The notes: generated by a model not told the origin, from the letters alone. A stretch of DNA of 50,610 nucleotides from Pseudoalteromonas luteoviolacea NCIMB 1942 (GCF_001625595.1 NZ_AUXT01000179.1:1-50610), one strand, 5' to 3'. Counted from the stretch's first letter, positions 34,896 to 44,134 are shown. Translations and numbers: made by a program.

Positions 34896-34925
34896 AAGCC
34901 CGCCAATTGGTGGGCTTTTTTATTT
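34896..34925 (+). terminator. Terminator after the 34367 gene
   Basis: AAGCCCGCCAA/TTGGTGGGCTT inverted repeat (one G-T pair) followed by a long T-rich run. The core GCCCGCC..GGTGGGC nearly repeats that at 33525. Confidence 0.9.
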
Positions 34926-34943
34926 TTTACTTGGAGGTAAATT

Positions 34944-35852
34944 ATGTCTTTAGAGCAAGACATTGCAAATGTAGTCAGTGCAGCAGAGCAACTCACTGGC
35001 ATTGTGGATACAAAAATTGAAGATATCGACAATCGCGTAGCACAAAAAGCGATTGAAATTGACCAAAAAAATGCTGCGGTTGAAAGCCGTTTAACGGCGA
35101 AAGAGCAGGCGGTTGATGCCAAAATTCGAGATTTTCAAAAGGCGTTACCACTGGCGCCAAACTTATTGGTGGATACCAAGTATTTTAACGGGATAGGCAA
35201 AGATAATGTAGCCGTAGATATGGTTAGTTCACATAGCAAGCCATGGCGCTGTTGGATTGACTACGGCGTTGAAGCATCGGGTACTGTGACGAGACTGACA
35301 TTGAGCAAGCTTGCTGAGAACGGCTTAAAACCAGAAGGGGAGTTTTTAACTCGAGCGCTGGGTGACGAACGTACCGAAAACAACTTTTATGGTAGTAATT
35401 TTAAGGTGCTTCTGTTTGATGTTGAGATTACCAAGGGTAAGGATAGCAATCCTAATGAAGGTCACTTTTTTGTTTTAAGTCAAGGTGTAGACTCCTACAC
35501 TGGATGGGGGCGAGGGGAGTTTTTAACTCAATCTAGTTGTTGGGTAAACGTTTTGGAATGTTCTGATGGCATCAAGTTTTACCCTGCGGCAAACCGAGTC
35601 GCAAATATTCAAGTTGATAAGAGTGACTTAGGTAAAGGCTGGGTTTATAAGCATTCAACTAGGAATGGTTGGGGCGGAAGCCACTCTCCACTGTTTTCTG
35701 GTAAAGGGCGAATGAAAGTTGCGATTTGTTTACCTTATGCTGGTACGGGCGATCATGGTAATAATATGATTTGGGCAAACGATGTGGGTCATCCATATTC
35801 ACATACAGACGCTACAGAGTTTTACAATAAGAACGTTAAAGAAGCAAGCTAG
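34944..35852 (+). CDS. Fibre tip protein B with MSLEQDI coiled-coil N-terminus
   Basis: A 302-residue protein with the same stalk start as tip A (MSLEQDIANVVSAAEQLTGIVDTKI), a longer coiled coil to about residue 70, then a different head. The head is rich in Gly, Trp and Tyr (PWRCWIDYGVEASGTVTRL, GWGRGEFLTQSSCWVN, HSTRNGWGGSHSPLFSGKG) and looks like a beta-sandwich or carbohydrate-binding fold; this is a guess from composition. GGAGG precedes the ATG, directly after a terminator. Confidence 0.75.
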   Translation: MSLEQDIANVVSAAEQLTGIVDTKIEDIDNRVAQKAIEIDQKNAAVESRLTAKEQAVDAKIRDFQKALPLAPNLLVDTKYFNGIGKDNVAVDMVSSHSKPWRCWIDYGVEASGTVTRLTLSKLAENGLKPEGEFLTRALGDERTENNFYGSNFKVLLFDVEITKGKDSNPNEGHFFVLSQGVDSYTGWGRGEFLTQSSCWVNVLECSDGIKFYPAANRVANIQVDKSDLGKGWVYKHSTRNGWGGSHSPLFSGKGRMKVAICLPYAGTGDHGNNMIWANDVGHPYSHTDATEFYNKNVKEAS

Positions 35853-35863
35853 GGAAAGTAAAC

Positions 35864-36166
35864 ATGGCATTATTAAAACAAGTTTCAACTGATAAAATTG
35901 TTGCTAGCGGCATTCATAATGAGCAGTCAGCAAAAGAAGTTGCTGAGCTGGCTGGTTACGAAGATGGAGATTACGAAGTTGTTTATTCCGAGGAGGAAAT
36001 TACCCAATCAAGATTACTCGACTACAAAGCAAAGAGCGACCATTTGTTCATCGATTACATGGCGAATCTAACTGAGCTTGGTGACACGGCACAAGCGACC
36101 ATAGACGCGAAACAAGCTTGGTTGGGCGCTAGAGCTAGCGTGAAAGCAAGCTTTCCAAAGTCATAA
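35864..36166 (+). CDS. Fibre-associated small protein with AKQAWL motif
   Basis: A 100-residue protein. The N-terminal half (VASGIHNEQSAKEVAELAGY, DYEVVYSEEEI) is ordered, and the C-terminal half is helical and ends DAKQAWLGARASVKASFPKS, related to the end of the 33237 product. It is placed 11 bp after fibre tip B and before a terminator. It is probably the cognate chaperone or capping protein for tip B. The family is unknown. Confidence 0.7.
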   Translation: MALLKQVSTDKIVASGIHNEQSAKEVAELAGYEDGDYEVVYSEEEITQSRLLDYKAKSDHLFIDYMANLTELGDTAQATIDAKQAWLGARASVKASFPKS

Positions 36167-36184
36167 TTTTTAAACTCCCCCATG

Positions 36185-36214
36185 TGCCTGACTAGGTTTT
36201 AGTCAGGCATTTCT
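36185..36214 (+). terminator. Terminator closing module 1
   Basis: TGCCTGACT/AGTCAGGCA 9-bp stem with a 7-nt loop, followed by TTTCT. It separates module 1 from module 2. Confidence 0.82.
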
Positions 36215-36238
36215 CAACACTTAATTAAGATCTTAGTT

Positions 36239-37288
36239 ATGTCTTTGACAAACTTTAGCGCCATTGATCTCAGCCGTTTGCCGGCGCCAAACCTCATTGA
36301 ACCTCTAAGCTATGAAAAGATTAGGGCTGAGATTTTAGACGATTTTAAAACGCGATTCCCTGATGCTGAATTGAACCTAGTGAGCGACCCGGTCATAAAG
36401 CTGGTGGAGTCTTTTGCTTATCGAGAGCTACTGTTGCGTCAGCGCATCAATGAAAGTGCGCATGGTGTGCTATTGGCACATTCTTCTAGCCAAGAGCTTG
36501 ACTATTTGGGCAACCGATTTGGCGTCATTCGCGAGACGGTAATTCCTGCGAATGAAGAAGTGACGCCTCCACAAAAAGCGATAATGGAGAGTGATGAACG
36601 TTTTCGAGAACGTATTTATCTTGCCTTGGAGGGGTATAGTACTGCCGGGCCTGCTGGGGCATATAAATTTCATACTTATGCTGCCTCGCCAAACATTAAA
36701 GATGTACATATAGATTCTCCCGAATTTAGTTATCTCGACTTGCCAGAGTCTGTGACCGCTTTATTGCCCGAACAAAGCAGGATATTGAACTGTACTTACT
36801 CAGGCGGAATTGAGCAAAATACAACAGATTCAACCGCTTTTTACCCGCCAATGCCAGGGGATGTTGTCATTACGGTATTAAGCGCTGAGGGGAGTAAATT
36901 AACACAAGGATATGGCAAAGCGAGTGAAGCACTCAAAGAGTCTGTGTTAGCAAAATTAAACCGGGATGATATTCGCCCTTTAACAGATCGTGTACATGTC
37001 AAAAGTGCCGAGATTATAGACTTTAATGTAGTCGCCAAGTTGCATTTGTACCCAGGTATGGATGGCGAGTTGGTTTCGTCTGCAGCTTATCAAGCAGCTC
37101 AAGCTTTTTTAGATGACCATCATAAACTTGGCCATGACGTTTCTCTCTCAGGGTTATATGCAGCATTGCATCAGGTAGGTGTACAGCGTGTTGAATTGAC
37201 TGAACCAGCGGCAGATATCGTTGTATCCGGTGTGCAAGTAGCGAATTGCTGCAGCCTCACCGTTGTACTGGGGGAGGAGAATGTCTAA
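36239..37288 (+). CDS. Baseplate assembly protein J-like, module 2
   Basis: A 349-residue gpJ-like protein with LPAPNLIEPLSYEKI at the start and YRELLLRQRINESA from residue 61. It is about 70 residues longer than the other two copies. The extra sequence appears as a short insert around 100-116 (VIPANEEVTPPQKAIME) and a larger one around 160-215. Its core is otherwise the same, ending with the SGLYAALHQVGVQRVELTEP segment. It begins the second J-I-fibre module and overlaps the I gene by 8 bp. Confidence 0.88.
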   Translation: MSLTNFSAIDLSRLPAPNLIEPLSYEKIRAEILDDFKTRFPDAELNLVSDPVIKLVESFAYRELLLRQRINESAHGVLLAHSSSQELDYLGNRFGVIRETVIPANEEVTPPQKAIMESDERFRERIYLALEGYSTAGPAGAYKFHTYAASPNIKDVHIDSPEFSYLDLPESVTALLPEQSRILNCTYSGGIEQNTTDSTAFYPPMPGDVVITVLSAEGSKLTQGYGKASEALKESVLAKLNRDDIRPLTDRVHVKSAEIIDFNVVAKLHLYPGMDGELVSSAAYQAAQAFLDDHHKLGHDVSLSGLYAALHQVGVQRVELTEPAADIVVSGVQVANCCSLTVVLGEENV

Positions 37289-38093
37289 GTTTTTCTACCA
37301 AACGAGCACAACAGACCTCGAATTGGCACTAGCACATTGTGCAGACCGAATTTTGACATTACCCATTGCGACAAAAAGTTTATGGGATCCGTGGCAGTGC
37401 CCCGTTGATTTTCTGCCTTGGTTAGCAGATGCCCTGAGTATAGATACTTGGGACAGTAATTGGCCGGAGTCGGTCAAACGCAAAGCAATCGCAGATAGTG
37501 TCCCCAGTCATCGAGTAAAAGGGACTGTTGGGGCATTAAAAAATGCGTTGGCTGCACTGAATGTCGAATTACAGCTACAGGAGTGGTGGCAAACTGGTGG
37601 AGTCCCGCACAGTGCGCAAATAAAGGCCTATGTTAGGCAGAACTTAGACGAGAGTGGTAACACCTTTTTAACCCCAAAAATGCAAGCTCAACTTTGGCAA
37701 ATCGTTGCAGCAAATAAGCCTCAACGCACCCAAATAGATTTTGAAATCGGGAATATCCAGCAAAATACGGTGTATATAGCAAGTGCAGTACAGGGCTATA
37801 AACTTCAAAAAAGAGCATTTGATCAAGTCGTTGACGACACATTTGTTCAGGCCGATTTGGTTATATCTCCACTGGCACAAAGCTATGGCTTGAATTCAAT
37901 GCACTTTGAGCAGCATGTCGATCAGCTTTTAAAAAGGTGTTCAGTCTTTTTTTCCAGTGTTAGCCATGCACAGTGCATTAAAAAAACTCAACTTGAGCAA
38001 AAAAACGATATAAATCTCGAGTTGTCTACCGGTCACCTTTTATCTCATACCGGTTCAATTACTCTCAATAATCTCTACATGGAATTTTCATGA
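37281..38093 (+). CDS. Tail protein I-like, module 2
   Basis: A 270-residue gpI-type protein. The core is clear: LPIATKSLWDPWQCPVDFLP, SIDTWDSNW and VKGTVGALKNALAALN, then NKPQRTQIDFEIG. The last 100 residues are unlike those of modules 1 and 3. I choose ATG 37281, with GGAGGAG immediately upstream and an overlap with the J stop; an upstream TTG at 37263 is poorly placed. The stop overlaps the next start (ATGA). Confidence 0.87.
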   Translation: MSKFFYQTSTTDLELALAHCADRILTLPIATKSLWDPWQCPVDFLPWLADALSIDTWDSNWPESVKRKAIADSVPSHRVKGTVGALKNALAALNVELQLQEWWQTGGVPHSAQIKAYVRQNLDESGNTFLTPKMQAQLWQIVAANKPQRTQIDFEIGNIQQNTVYIASAVQGYKLQKRAFDQVVDDTFVQADLVISPLAQSYGLNSMHFEQHVDQLLKRCSVFFSSVSHAQCIKKTQLEQKNDINLELSTGHLLSHTGSITLNNLYMEFS

Positions 38094-38632
38094 ATACATA
38101 CCAACCAATAATCACACAGGCTGGTCTAAACGCAGCGGTGGATGCTCAAGGAAAAGGGCTGAGTGTTCAGCTTTCTCATATTGCGATAGGGGAGCTAGGC
38201 TACACTCCAGAGCGAAGTCAAACAAATCTAAAAAACGAAGTAAACAGAGTTGAAGTAAGCGAAGGTATCAACTACCAAAATGGACAGTTTCGAATCTCAG
38301 GTAAGTTCACCACTGAGCAATCAAACGTCGCGGTACGAGAAGTCGGCTTTTATCTATCAGATGGAACTTTGTTCGCTGTTTGGTCACACCCAAGGAATGT
38401 GCTGTTTTATCTGACGCCAATGTCAACTGTAATACAAGGGTTTGACTTGTTATTGAGCGCAGCACCTGCAGATGCGATTTCTGTATCGAGCAGTGGCGAT
38501 TTACGCATGTATTACGACGACGTGTTTTTACATATGACTGAAGTACAGACCGAAATGTTAACGTCACAAATCCAATCTAACACGACCATCGTGAAGCTCT
38601 ACAGTGAATTAGCTCAAAAAGGAGTACTATAA
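38090..38632 (+). CDS. Tail-fibre N-terminal anchor protein (gpH_N-like), module 2
   Basis: A 180-residue homologue of the module 1 anchor: YQPIITQAGLNAAVDAQGKG, IAIGELGYTPERSQTNLKNEV, VREVGFYLSDGTLFAVWSHP. It ends QKGVL immediately before the next start. Again only the virion-binding part is present and the tip is a separate polypeptide. The ATG overlaps the I stop codon. Confidence 0.85.
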   Translation: MNTYQPIITQAGLNAAVDAQGKGLSVQLSHIAIGELGYTPERSQTNLKNEVNRVEVSEGINYQNGQFRISGKFTTEQSNVAVREVGFYLSDGTLFAVWSHPRNVLFYLTPMSTVIQGFDLLLSAAPADAISVSSSGDLRMYYDDVFLHMTEVQTEMLTSQIQSNTTIVKLYSELAQKGVL

Positions 38633-41452
38633 GTGAGCACTATTGAAATCCAAATTAAAGACCTGAATGAGACAAATAAAGCGCTTGCTGCGGCAGCTAA
38701 TGAATTGACCAGCACAGTGCAAACACAGGCAAACCGTATAGAGCAAGCTAAAGCAGATTTAGAAACTGATGCCAGCGCGACGTTAACACGAGTTGAAGCC
38801 GATGCAGCTAAGAAAGTGAGTGAAACTCTCACTCCCATTCTGCCTACAATGTCAAAAGCTCAGTTCGACGCAATACGTGAACAAAACAAACAGCAGTATG
38901 CGGGCAGTGGATTTGTTGACTATGGTGCTGAACTGAACAGCTACGAAGCAAAGCGAATTAGTCGGGGAATGATGTGTACCGGTGATTTAACACAATCTTC
39001 CATAGCAAGAAGTATTGCTCTGAGTTATTCTCTTGGAGATAACAGAACAGCAAAAGCGCAAAAATCACTCGTAGCGCAAGTATTAGTAAATGGTACGATT
39101 CACCACATAAAACACACCGCTCGACCTGATAATGGATATGGTGCACAAATACGCTTGCCCGATGCGCCTGATGGTAAAAAAACCTATGACCCAGTCACTT
39201 CTAAGTTAACTGGACACGATACGGTGCAAGCGGCCTTTGAGGCGGCGGTAGGTACCAATGAGGTGATCACCTCAAGAAAAGACATTATTTTTCTAGAATC
39301 TTGGCATGAGGTCATTTCGGAAAAAGGCGCTGTTTACCCATTAGGTAATGTGCAATATGGCGCAAGCTCATATTCGGGTATTTCTCTGTCTGCGGACCTT
39401 GTGGAGCAAGGTTACTCAGCATTTGGTGAATGGGATTCTATCACTAAAGGGTATGGTGCAACTTGGACAGAGCTGTCAGCACAGCAACAAAGAGTCTTTT
39501 TGGCGGATACGCAAAATAATATTTATTTTGACCCCAAAACTGGCGAGCTAATTCAGGTGCGATACCGCATCCGTGTAGTTGAGGGAGTAAGTGATGAAGT
39601 AAAGCTTTTTCCCGGAGACTATATTTCGGGATATTATCCAGCGACTGGCAATTCTAGAATTGCGCAGCAAGGTAAAAGCGTTAGGCCAATTGTAGCGCTC
39701 GACAGCATAACCGAGGGCGGTTCCGCATTTATGTATGATAAGACTGGCGCTAGTTATACTGGTGGAAGAGTCAGTGAACCCAGTGCTTGGTTAGGCCATG
39801 CTTCAAGTTCGGTTCTAGTATCATATGAGAATACTTTAACCGCAATCCCAATTGCCAGTGTACAAAGGCAAAATGTGGGTGCTTACCATCCAACATTTAA
39901 CCCAATGGGATGTGCGAAGTTAAAACATAAAGGCGGCTCGGCTTCAGCGTATTGGTATGAAGCGTCGTCTAAGAAACCTTTAAACAAGTTGGAATGTTTT
40001 GATTTCGAGAATTATGTCCACGCGGACTGGGGTAAGCTTGGGAAAATGTCAGGCAGATTAGATGGACTTAAATACTATGATGCAGTTTATGCATCGCAAG
40101 TAGAAGATTTAAGAATATCAGCACATAAGTTAGATACATACTCTTTGGCGGACAGCACCATTAAAAAAGCGGTGGGCGGTGTCCTTAGGGGTAAAGGACG
40201 TATGCCTTTTACTACGACAGCACAGTTCTCGAGTGTTACAAGCCCAAACAAAATTTTGATAAGAGAGAGCGAAACCAGTGTTAGTTTATTTCAGCGATTT
40301 GGATCTTTAGGTATCATTAAAGGAGGCTACCCCATTTATGTTCATACCGGTAAGAAAGTACTAACTGTCGATTCAGTAGGAAAAGACAGCGTTGGCGACT
40401 TTTTCTATCTGCTAGGTGATGATGCAAATGAACTTGAAGAAAACAAAACTTACTGCATATATGACTTTATGACCCTTTCAGGCGAGTATGACGAGCTTGA
40501 GTGGGTCGACATCGTTGGTTCACCAGATAATATCGCAGCGACCTTCCCTGAGGGCGTAGTCGGGCAATGGATTACGAAGGTGCCAGATGATACATCTGGT
40601 TACCCATTGAATAGAAAGCTGACTGGTAGTCAACTCTCTGCCACGTACACCGAAGATCAGGGGCTGAATTGGCAAGTGCTTGAGCGTGAGTTTAATACTG
40701 ATAGCAACACTGATTTAAGCAGTTGGTCTAGCGGTGTTGTTGCATTACTAAGCTATAAATCTAAGTCGCATTTCACCGCTGAACATGAAGGTGGGCAATT
40801 TGTAGCAGGGTTAAACAAGATGTGGGTTGGCAATGATGCTCGCCCTGATTTTGGTTCAATTTTACAAAGCAGTTTAATTGGGCAGGTTGGTACATCAAAG
40901 TCGTACACAACAAATGCATACAAGCCTTTGACTATGCATACATTAGTTGATAGTAAGCTCATTTTGGACGAACCAATCGAGCATGGTAAATTACCTCGCT
41001 TAGGTGGTGAAGTAGGCAGTTATGGGTGTAAAACTACATACGGTCTGATAGAAAAAGATGGCTTATTGTATATGCAGTTCAATGGATCGTCATTGAAACT
41101 AGGCAAACCAGAGACTGTGAATACAGTGGCTGACTCGTTTACAAATTGGGTGAAGGACTCTGTTTATAAAATCACCGGACCAATTGGTAATAAAAGTGTT
41201 TATAAAGCGTTGGACGCTTTGGATGTAAGCCTTGACTCTGAACTACTTTATAAAGCTGACGATGGTAGTTTCTATCACCAAAATAGCGGTGCAAAAGTAT
41301 TGCAGTTTATCTCCCACTCAGAGGTGAGTTTGGGTGATGATCAAACGATTCCAGTGGTCAACCATGAACAAGTCAAATTTGATTTGAACGGCAATGAAGT
41401 GAAGTCTTTCTGTCATCACTCCTTAAGCCCTGTTGGCATTGCGATTCGCTAG
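38633..41452 (+). CDS. Large tail-fibre protein with coiled-coil stalk, module 2
   Basis: A 939-residue protein, the longest of the locus, starting at GTG 38633 directly after the anchor gene (GGAG upstream). Residues 1-75 are coiled coil (LNETNKALAAAANELTSTVQ, KADLETDASATLTRVEADAA). The remaining 860 residues are mostly beta-type with aromatic and Gly-rich stretches, including repeated SGxxY and YPL-type phrases. No known enzymatic motif was spotted. It is a likely receptor-binding fibre. Confidence 0.75.
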   Translation: MSTIEIQIKDLNETNKALAAAANELTSTVQTQANRIEQAKADLETDASATLTRVEADAAKKVSETLTPILPTMSKAQFDAIREQNKQQYAGSGFVDYGAELNSYEAKRISRGMMCTGDLTQSSIARSIALSYSLGDNRTAKAQKSLVAQVLVNGTIHHIKHTARPDNGYGAQIRLPDAPDGKKTYDPVTSKLTGHDTVQAAFEAAVGTNEVITSRKDIIFLESWHEVISEKGAVYPLGNVQYGASSYSGISLSADLVEQGYSAFGEWDSITKGYGATWTELSAQQQRVFLADTQNNIYFDPKTGELIQVRYRIRVVEGVSDEVKLFPGDYISGYYPATGNSRIAQQGKSVRPIVALDSITEGGSAFMYDKTGASYTGGRVSEPSAWLGHASSSVLVSYENTLTAIPIASVQRQNVGAYHPTFNPMGCAKLKHKGGSASAYWYEASSKKPLNKLECFDFENYVHADWGKLGKMSGRLDGLKYYDAVYASQVEDLRISAHKLDTYSLADSTIKKAVGGVLRGKGRMPFTTTAQFSSVTSPNKILIRESETSVSLFQRFGSLGIIKGGYPIYVHTGKKVLTVDSVGKDSVGDFFYLLGDDANELEENKTYCIYDFMTLSGEYDELEWVDIVGSPDNIAATFPEGVVGQWITKVPDDTSGYPLNRKLTGSQLSATYTEDQGLNWQVLEREFNTDSNTDLSSWSSGVVALLSYKSKSHFTAEHEGGQFVAGLNKMWVGNDARPDFGSILQSSLIGQVGTSKSYTTNAYKPLTMHTLVDSKLILDEPIEHGKLPRLGGEVGSYGCKTTYGLIEKDGLLYMQFNGSSLKLGKPETVNTVADSFTNWVKDSVYKITGPIGNKSVYKALDALDVSLDSELLYKADDGSFYHQNSGAKVLQFISHSEVSLGDDQTIPVVNHEQVKFDLNGNEVKSFCHHSLSPVGIAIR

Positions 41453-41463
41453 GAGAGAAGAAG

Positions 41464-42171
41464 ATGAATCCTGAAAATCTTGAAGGAGCTCAAACTCTCG
41501 AAGCATTTACTATGAAGCCCACATACAGTGAAGTTCGCAGTAAAATCATGTTGCGTCATCCTCGAGAGGAGGTGAAAAAGCTACTGAAACTGGCAATCGA
41601 TGATGAAGACGCAGAATTTATTGGAGAGCATGAAAGGTGGCAAATTACGTGTGCAGATGTTCAAAAGCGAATTGAAGAGATACATGCTTTTAACGCTGCT
41701 AACCCTGATACGCAAAAAGTGCTACCTCAACTTCCTAAAGAGCCCGTATTAGACTTGTCACAAAGGCAAGCTTGCTACGAGCAGCAAATTGTTGACGTTG
41801 ATTTTGAAATTTCAACACAAAGCAAGCCATTGTCTATTGAATATGATGATGAGGCACTAGTTGCTCTCATTTATCCATTGACGCATGCATACTCTGATGA
41901 GGAGGTTGCACAAGTTAAGCGTGCCAGGTTTAAGCAAGAACGCGAGGATACGGTTGCAGCAATTAAGGTCGAAGTGGATGGCTTAACTTTTGATGGTGAT
42001 GAACTAGCACAAAACCGCATGTCTAGGGCGGTGCTAGTTATGGATGAAGGCAGTACTCTTTCTTGGGTACTCGCAGACAACTCAACTGCCAATGTCACAA
42101 AATCTCAACTGATAGCAGCATGTAAGGCAGCTATCTTAACCCAAACTCAGCTTTGGACAGAGGAAGTCTAA
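41464..42171 (+). CDS. Fibre-associated protein with DUF4376-like C-terminus
   Basis: A 235-residue protein. The C-terminal 85 residues (RFKQEREDTVAAIKVEVDGL, FDGDELAQNRMSRAVLVMDE, then WVLADNSTANVTKSQLIAAC) match the DUF4376 pattern of phage tail-fibre-associated proteins. The N-terminal part (about 1-120) is helical and acidic. DUF4376 proteins usually follow fibre genes and are probably fibre chaperones or capping subunits. It lies 11 bp after the large fibre and ends module 2. Confidence 0.75.
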   Translation: MNPENLEGAQTLEAFTMKPTYSEVRSKIMLRHPREEVKKLLKLAIDDEDAEFIGEHERWQITCADVQKRIEEIHAFNAANPDTQKVLPQLPKEPVLDLSQRQACYEQQIVDVDFEISTQSKPLSIEYDDEALVALIYPLTHAYSDEEVAQVKRARFKQEREDTVAAIKVEVDGLTFDGDELAQNRMSRAVLVMDEGSTLSWVLADNSTANVTKSQLIAACKAAILTQTQLWTEEV

Positions 42172-42264
42172 ATGCTTTAAGTAACGCGTAAGGTATTAGG
42201 CTGTGTTTCACTGATACCTTATCTTCTGATTATCAATTCAATAATCAACCCATGAGAAACCACT

Positions 42265-43104
42265 ATGAACTCCCAGTACTTTGATTTTTCTGCGCTGCCT
42301 GCGCCGGACATCATTGAGCCACTGGATTATGAAACTATTTACCAAGCACGTAAAGACAGGTTTAAATCACTTGCACCACAATATGCTGATGCACTTGAAC
42401 TTGAAAGCGATCCATTGACTGTATGTCTGCAAGTGGAAAGCTATCGAGAGTTACTGTTACGCCAACGTATTAACGAGGCGGCGTATGCTAACTTACTGGC
42501 TACAGCAAAAAGCAGTGATTTAGACCAGCTTGGTGTGTTTTATGGTCTAGTGCGTGCCGAGGGTGAAGAAGACGGTAACTACCGTCTTCGCATTCGGCAA
42601 AAAACATTGGCGTCCAGTACTGCCGGCAGCAAAGATCACTACCGCAATGCAGCGTTAACAGCTGCTCCAAATACTATCCAAGATGTTGAAGTGGATAGCC
42701 CAGCCCCGGGACGTGTGCGCGTCTCTATTTTATTTCAAGACAAAGAGCATGCAGATGCACTGCTTCAGCAAGTGAGAAACCACGTATTGAGCGATCAGGT
42801 AAAGGTGTTAACTGATCAGGTCGAGGTTAATCACGCTGAAGAAGTGCCGATTGATGTCAAAGCGGATATTTATCTACAAGATAATGTGCCAAATTGGGTC
42901 TTTACCCAATTAGAAGGCAAATTACGTGAAGCTTGGCAAGAAACAATGGCGCTTGGTGTTGCAATGACACCTAGCTGGCTAAGTGCACAACTCCATGTAG
43001 AAGGTGTTAAACATGTAGAAATACATACACCTAACTCTTTGATTGATATAGCCTCCAATCAATATGCTCAACTAGGGCAAATTCAATTATGTCTCATCAC
43101 TTAA
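42265..43104 (+). CDS. Baseplate assembly protein J-like, module 3
   Basis: A 279-residue gpJ-like protein: ALPAPDIIEPLDYETIYQAR at the start and YRELLLRQRINEAA from residue 60, then the usual GNYRLRIRQKTLASSTAGSK segment and a C-terminal HVEGVKHVEIHTP. Its size equals the module 1 copy. GAGAAAC precedes the ATG. It begins the third module and overlaps the I gene by 16 bp. Confidence 0.88.
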   Translation: MNSQYFDFSALPAPDIIEPLDYETIYQARKDRFKSLAPQYADALELESDPLTVCLQVESYRELLLRQRINEAAYANLLATAKSSDLDQLGVFYGLVRAEGEEDGNYRLRIRQKTLASSTAGSKDHYRNAALTAAPNTIQDVEVDSPAPGRVRVSILFQDKEHADALLQQVRNHVLSDQVKVLTDQVEVNHAEEVPIDVKADIYLQDNVPNWVFTQLEGKLREAWQETMALGVAMTPSWLSAQLHVEGVKHVEIHTPNSLIDIASNQYAQLGQIQLCLIT

Positions 43105-43943
43105 AAACTGATAGCGACGCATTACTCCCAATTAATCGCACAGACCTTCAAGCAGCTGTAGTAAAGCATGGCCAACTTGAAGCCGTTTTAGGTGAGGGAG
43201 TGCAATTGCTGCGTGGCTTTAAGTCCCACCCTAAACAATCTCTACTACCGTGGCTTATATGGGAATACGGTTTAGGTGCCTTGGTTCCTTACCTTGACGA
43301 TTTAGATCAAGTCTTACAGCAAGGCCTCGCTTGGCAAAGGATCCGCGGTACACAAAAAAGCTTAGAAATGGCATTTGATTGGCTTGGCTTTTCTCTATCA
43401 GATGTTGAAGAGTCTAAATCTTATCGGCATTTCTATCGCTACCAGTGTCATTTAAATCAGATGCCTGACTTAAATGATGTTGAACGGATGGCACAATTAG
43501 CGGAGCTAAGTGCACCAGCGCGAAGTGAGTTAGTGCGTGTTACATATAGACTTGATTTAAGAGAGCTTAAGTTGTCTGCAAGCAGTTTTGGCACATTGCT
43601 TAGCGATCATTCAGGCTATCGACACCGACTTAAAAATGGCAAGTTACTACGTATTAGTACACGCCGTGAACATGAAGCAATTATTGATGCTCCAGGTTCA
43701 GCTACCAGCTCGCGTGAGCGCAAGCAACATAGCAGCTGGCAAAGTTACTCTTCTCAAGTGCTTGGCACTATGCAGTTAAGTAATTCAATCGTGCATAGTT
43801 TTCAGTCGGCTAACACACATAGCCGTCAAACAAGTCGTGCATATACTATTGGCCAAGCTCAGTGGTTTGGTCATTGGCAGTCGTCAGTGTGGTCTGAAGC
43901 AAGATACCCTCAGGTCATCACCTTTCATCAGGCGCTACGCTGA
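43089..43943 (+). CDS. Tail protein I-like, divergent, module 3
   Basis: A 284-residue protein in the gpI position. The core is recognisable but diverged: SLLPWLIWEYGLGALVPYLD and QRIRGTQKSLEMAFDWLG, where modules 1 and 2 have KGTVGA-KxAL. The C-terminal 110 residues are Ser/His/Arg-rich (SSRERKQHSSWQSYSSQ, FQSANTHSRQTSRAYTIG). It probably joins the module's J protein to the DUF4815 structure. A 191-bp gap follows. Confidence 0.75.
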   Translation: MSHHLKTDSDALLPINRTDLQAAVVKHGQLEAVLGEGVQLLRGFKSHPKQSLLPWLIWEYGLGALVPYLDDLDQVLQQGLAWQRIRGTQKSLEMAFDWLGFSLSDVEESKSYRHFYRYQCHLNQMPDLNDVERMAQLAELSAPARSELVRVTYRLDLRELKLSASSFGTLLSDHSGYRHRLKNGKLLRISTRREHEAIIDAPGSATSSRERKQHSSWQSYSSQVLGTMQLSNSIVHSFQSANTHSRQTSRAYTIGQAQWFGHWQSSVWSEARYPQVITFHQALR

Positions 43944-44134
43944 TTAATTCAATTATTACTCATAAATTAACCTAAATTCGGTTTGAATGTTCAGGTCTCC
44001 CACTAAATAAATTTAATAGCAGGGATAAATCCCATTAGCTGTATATGAAGTTTCAGCCTTGTTGTTGTATTGCTCTTATTACTTAGTGAAGACATGAATA
44101 TGTTAAATCGAGTTAGGTAAAACAAGGAAATACA

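Noticed and set aside
36185..44134. Further intergenic hairpins at 42190-42220 and 44022-44033 as terminators
   Set aside because: Stems are short or loops long, and there is no T run; they may be chance inverted repeats.
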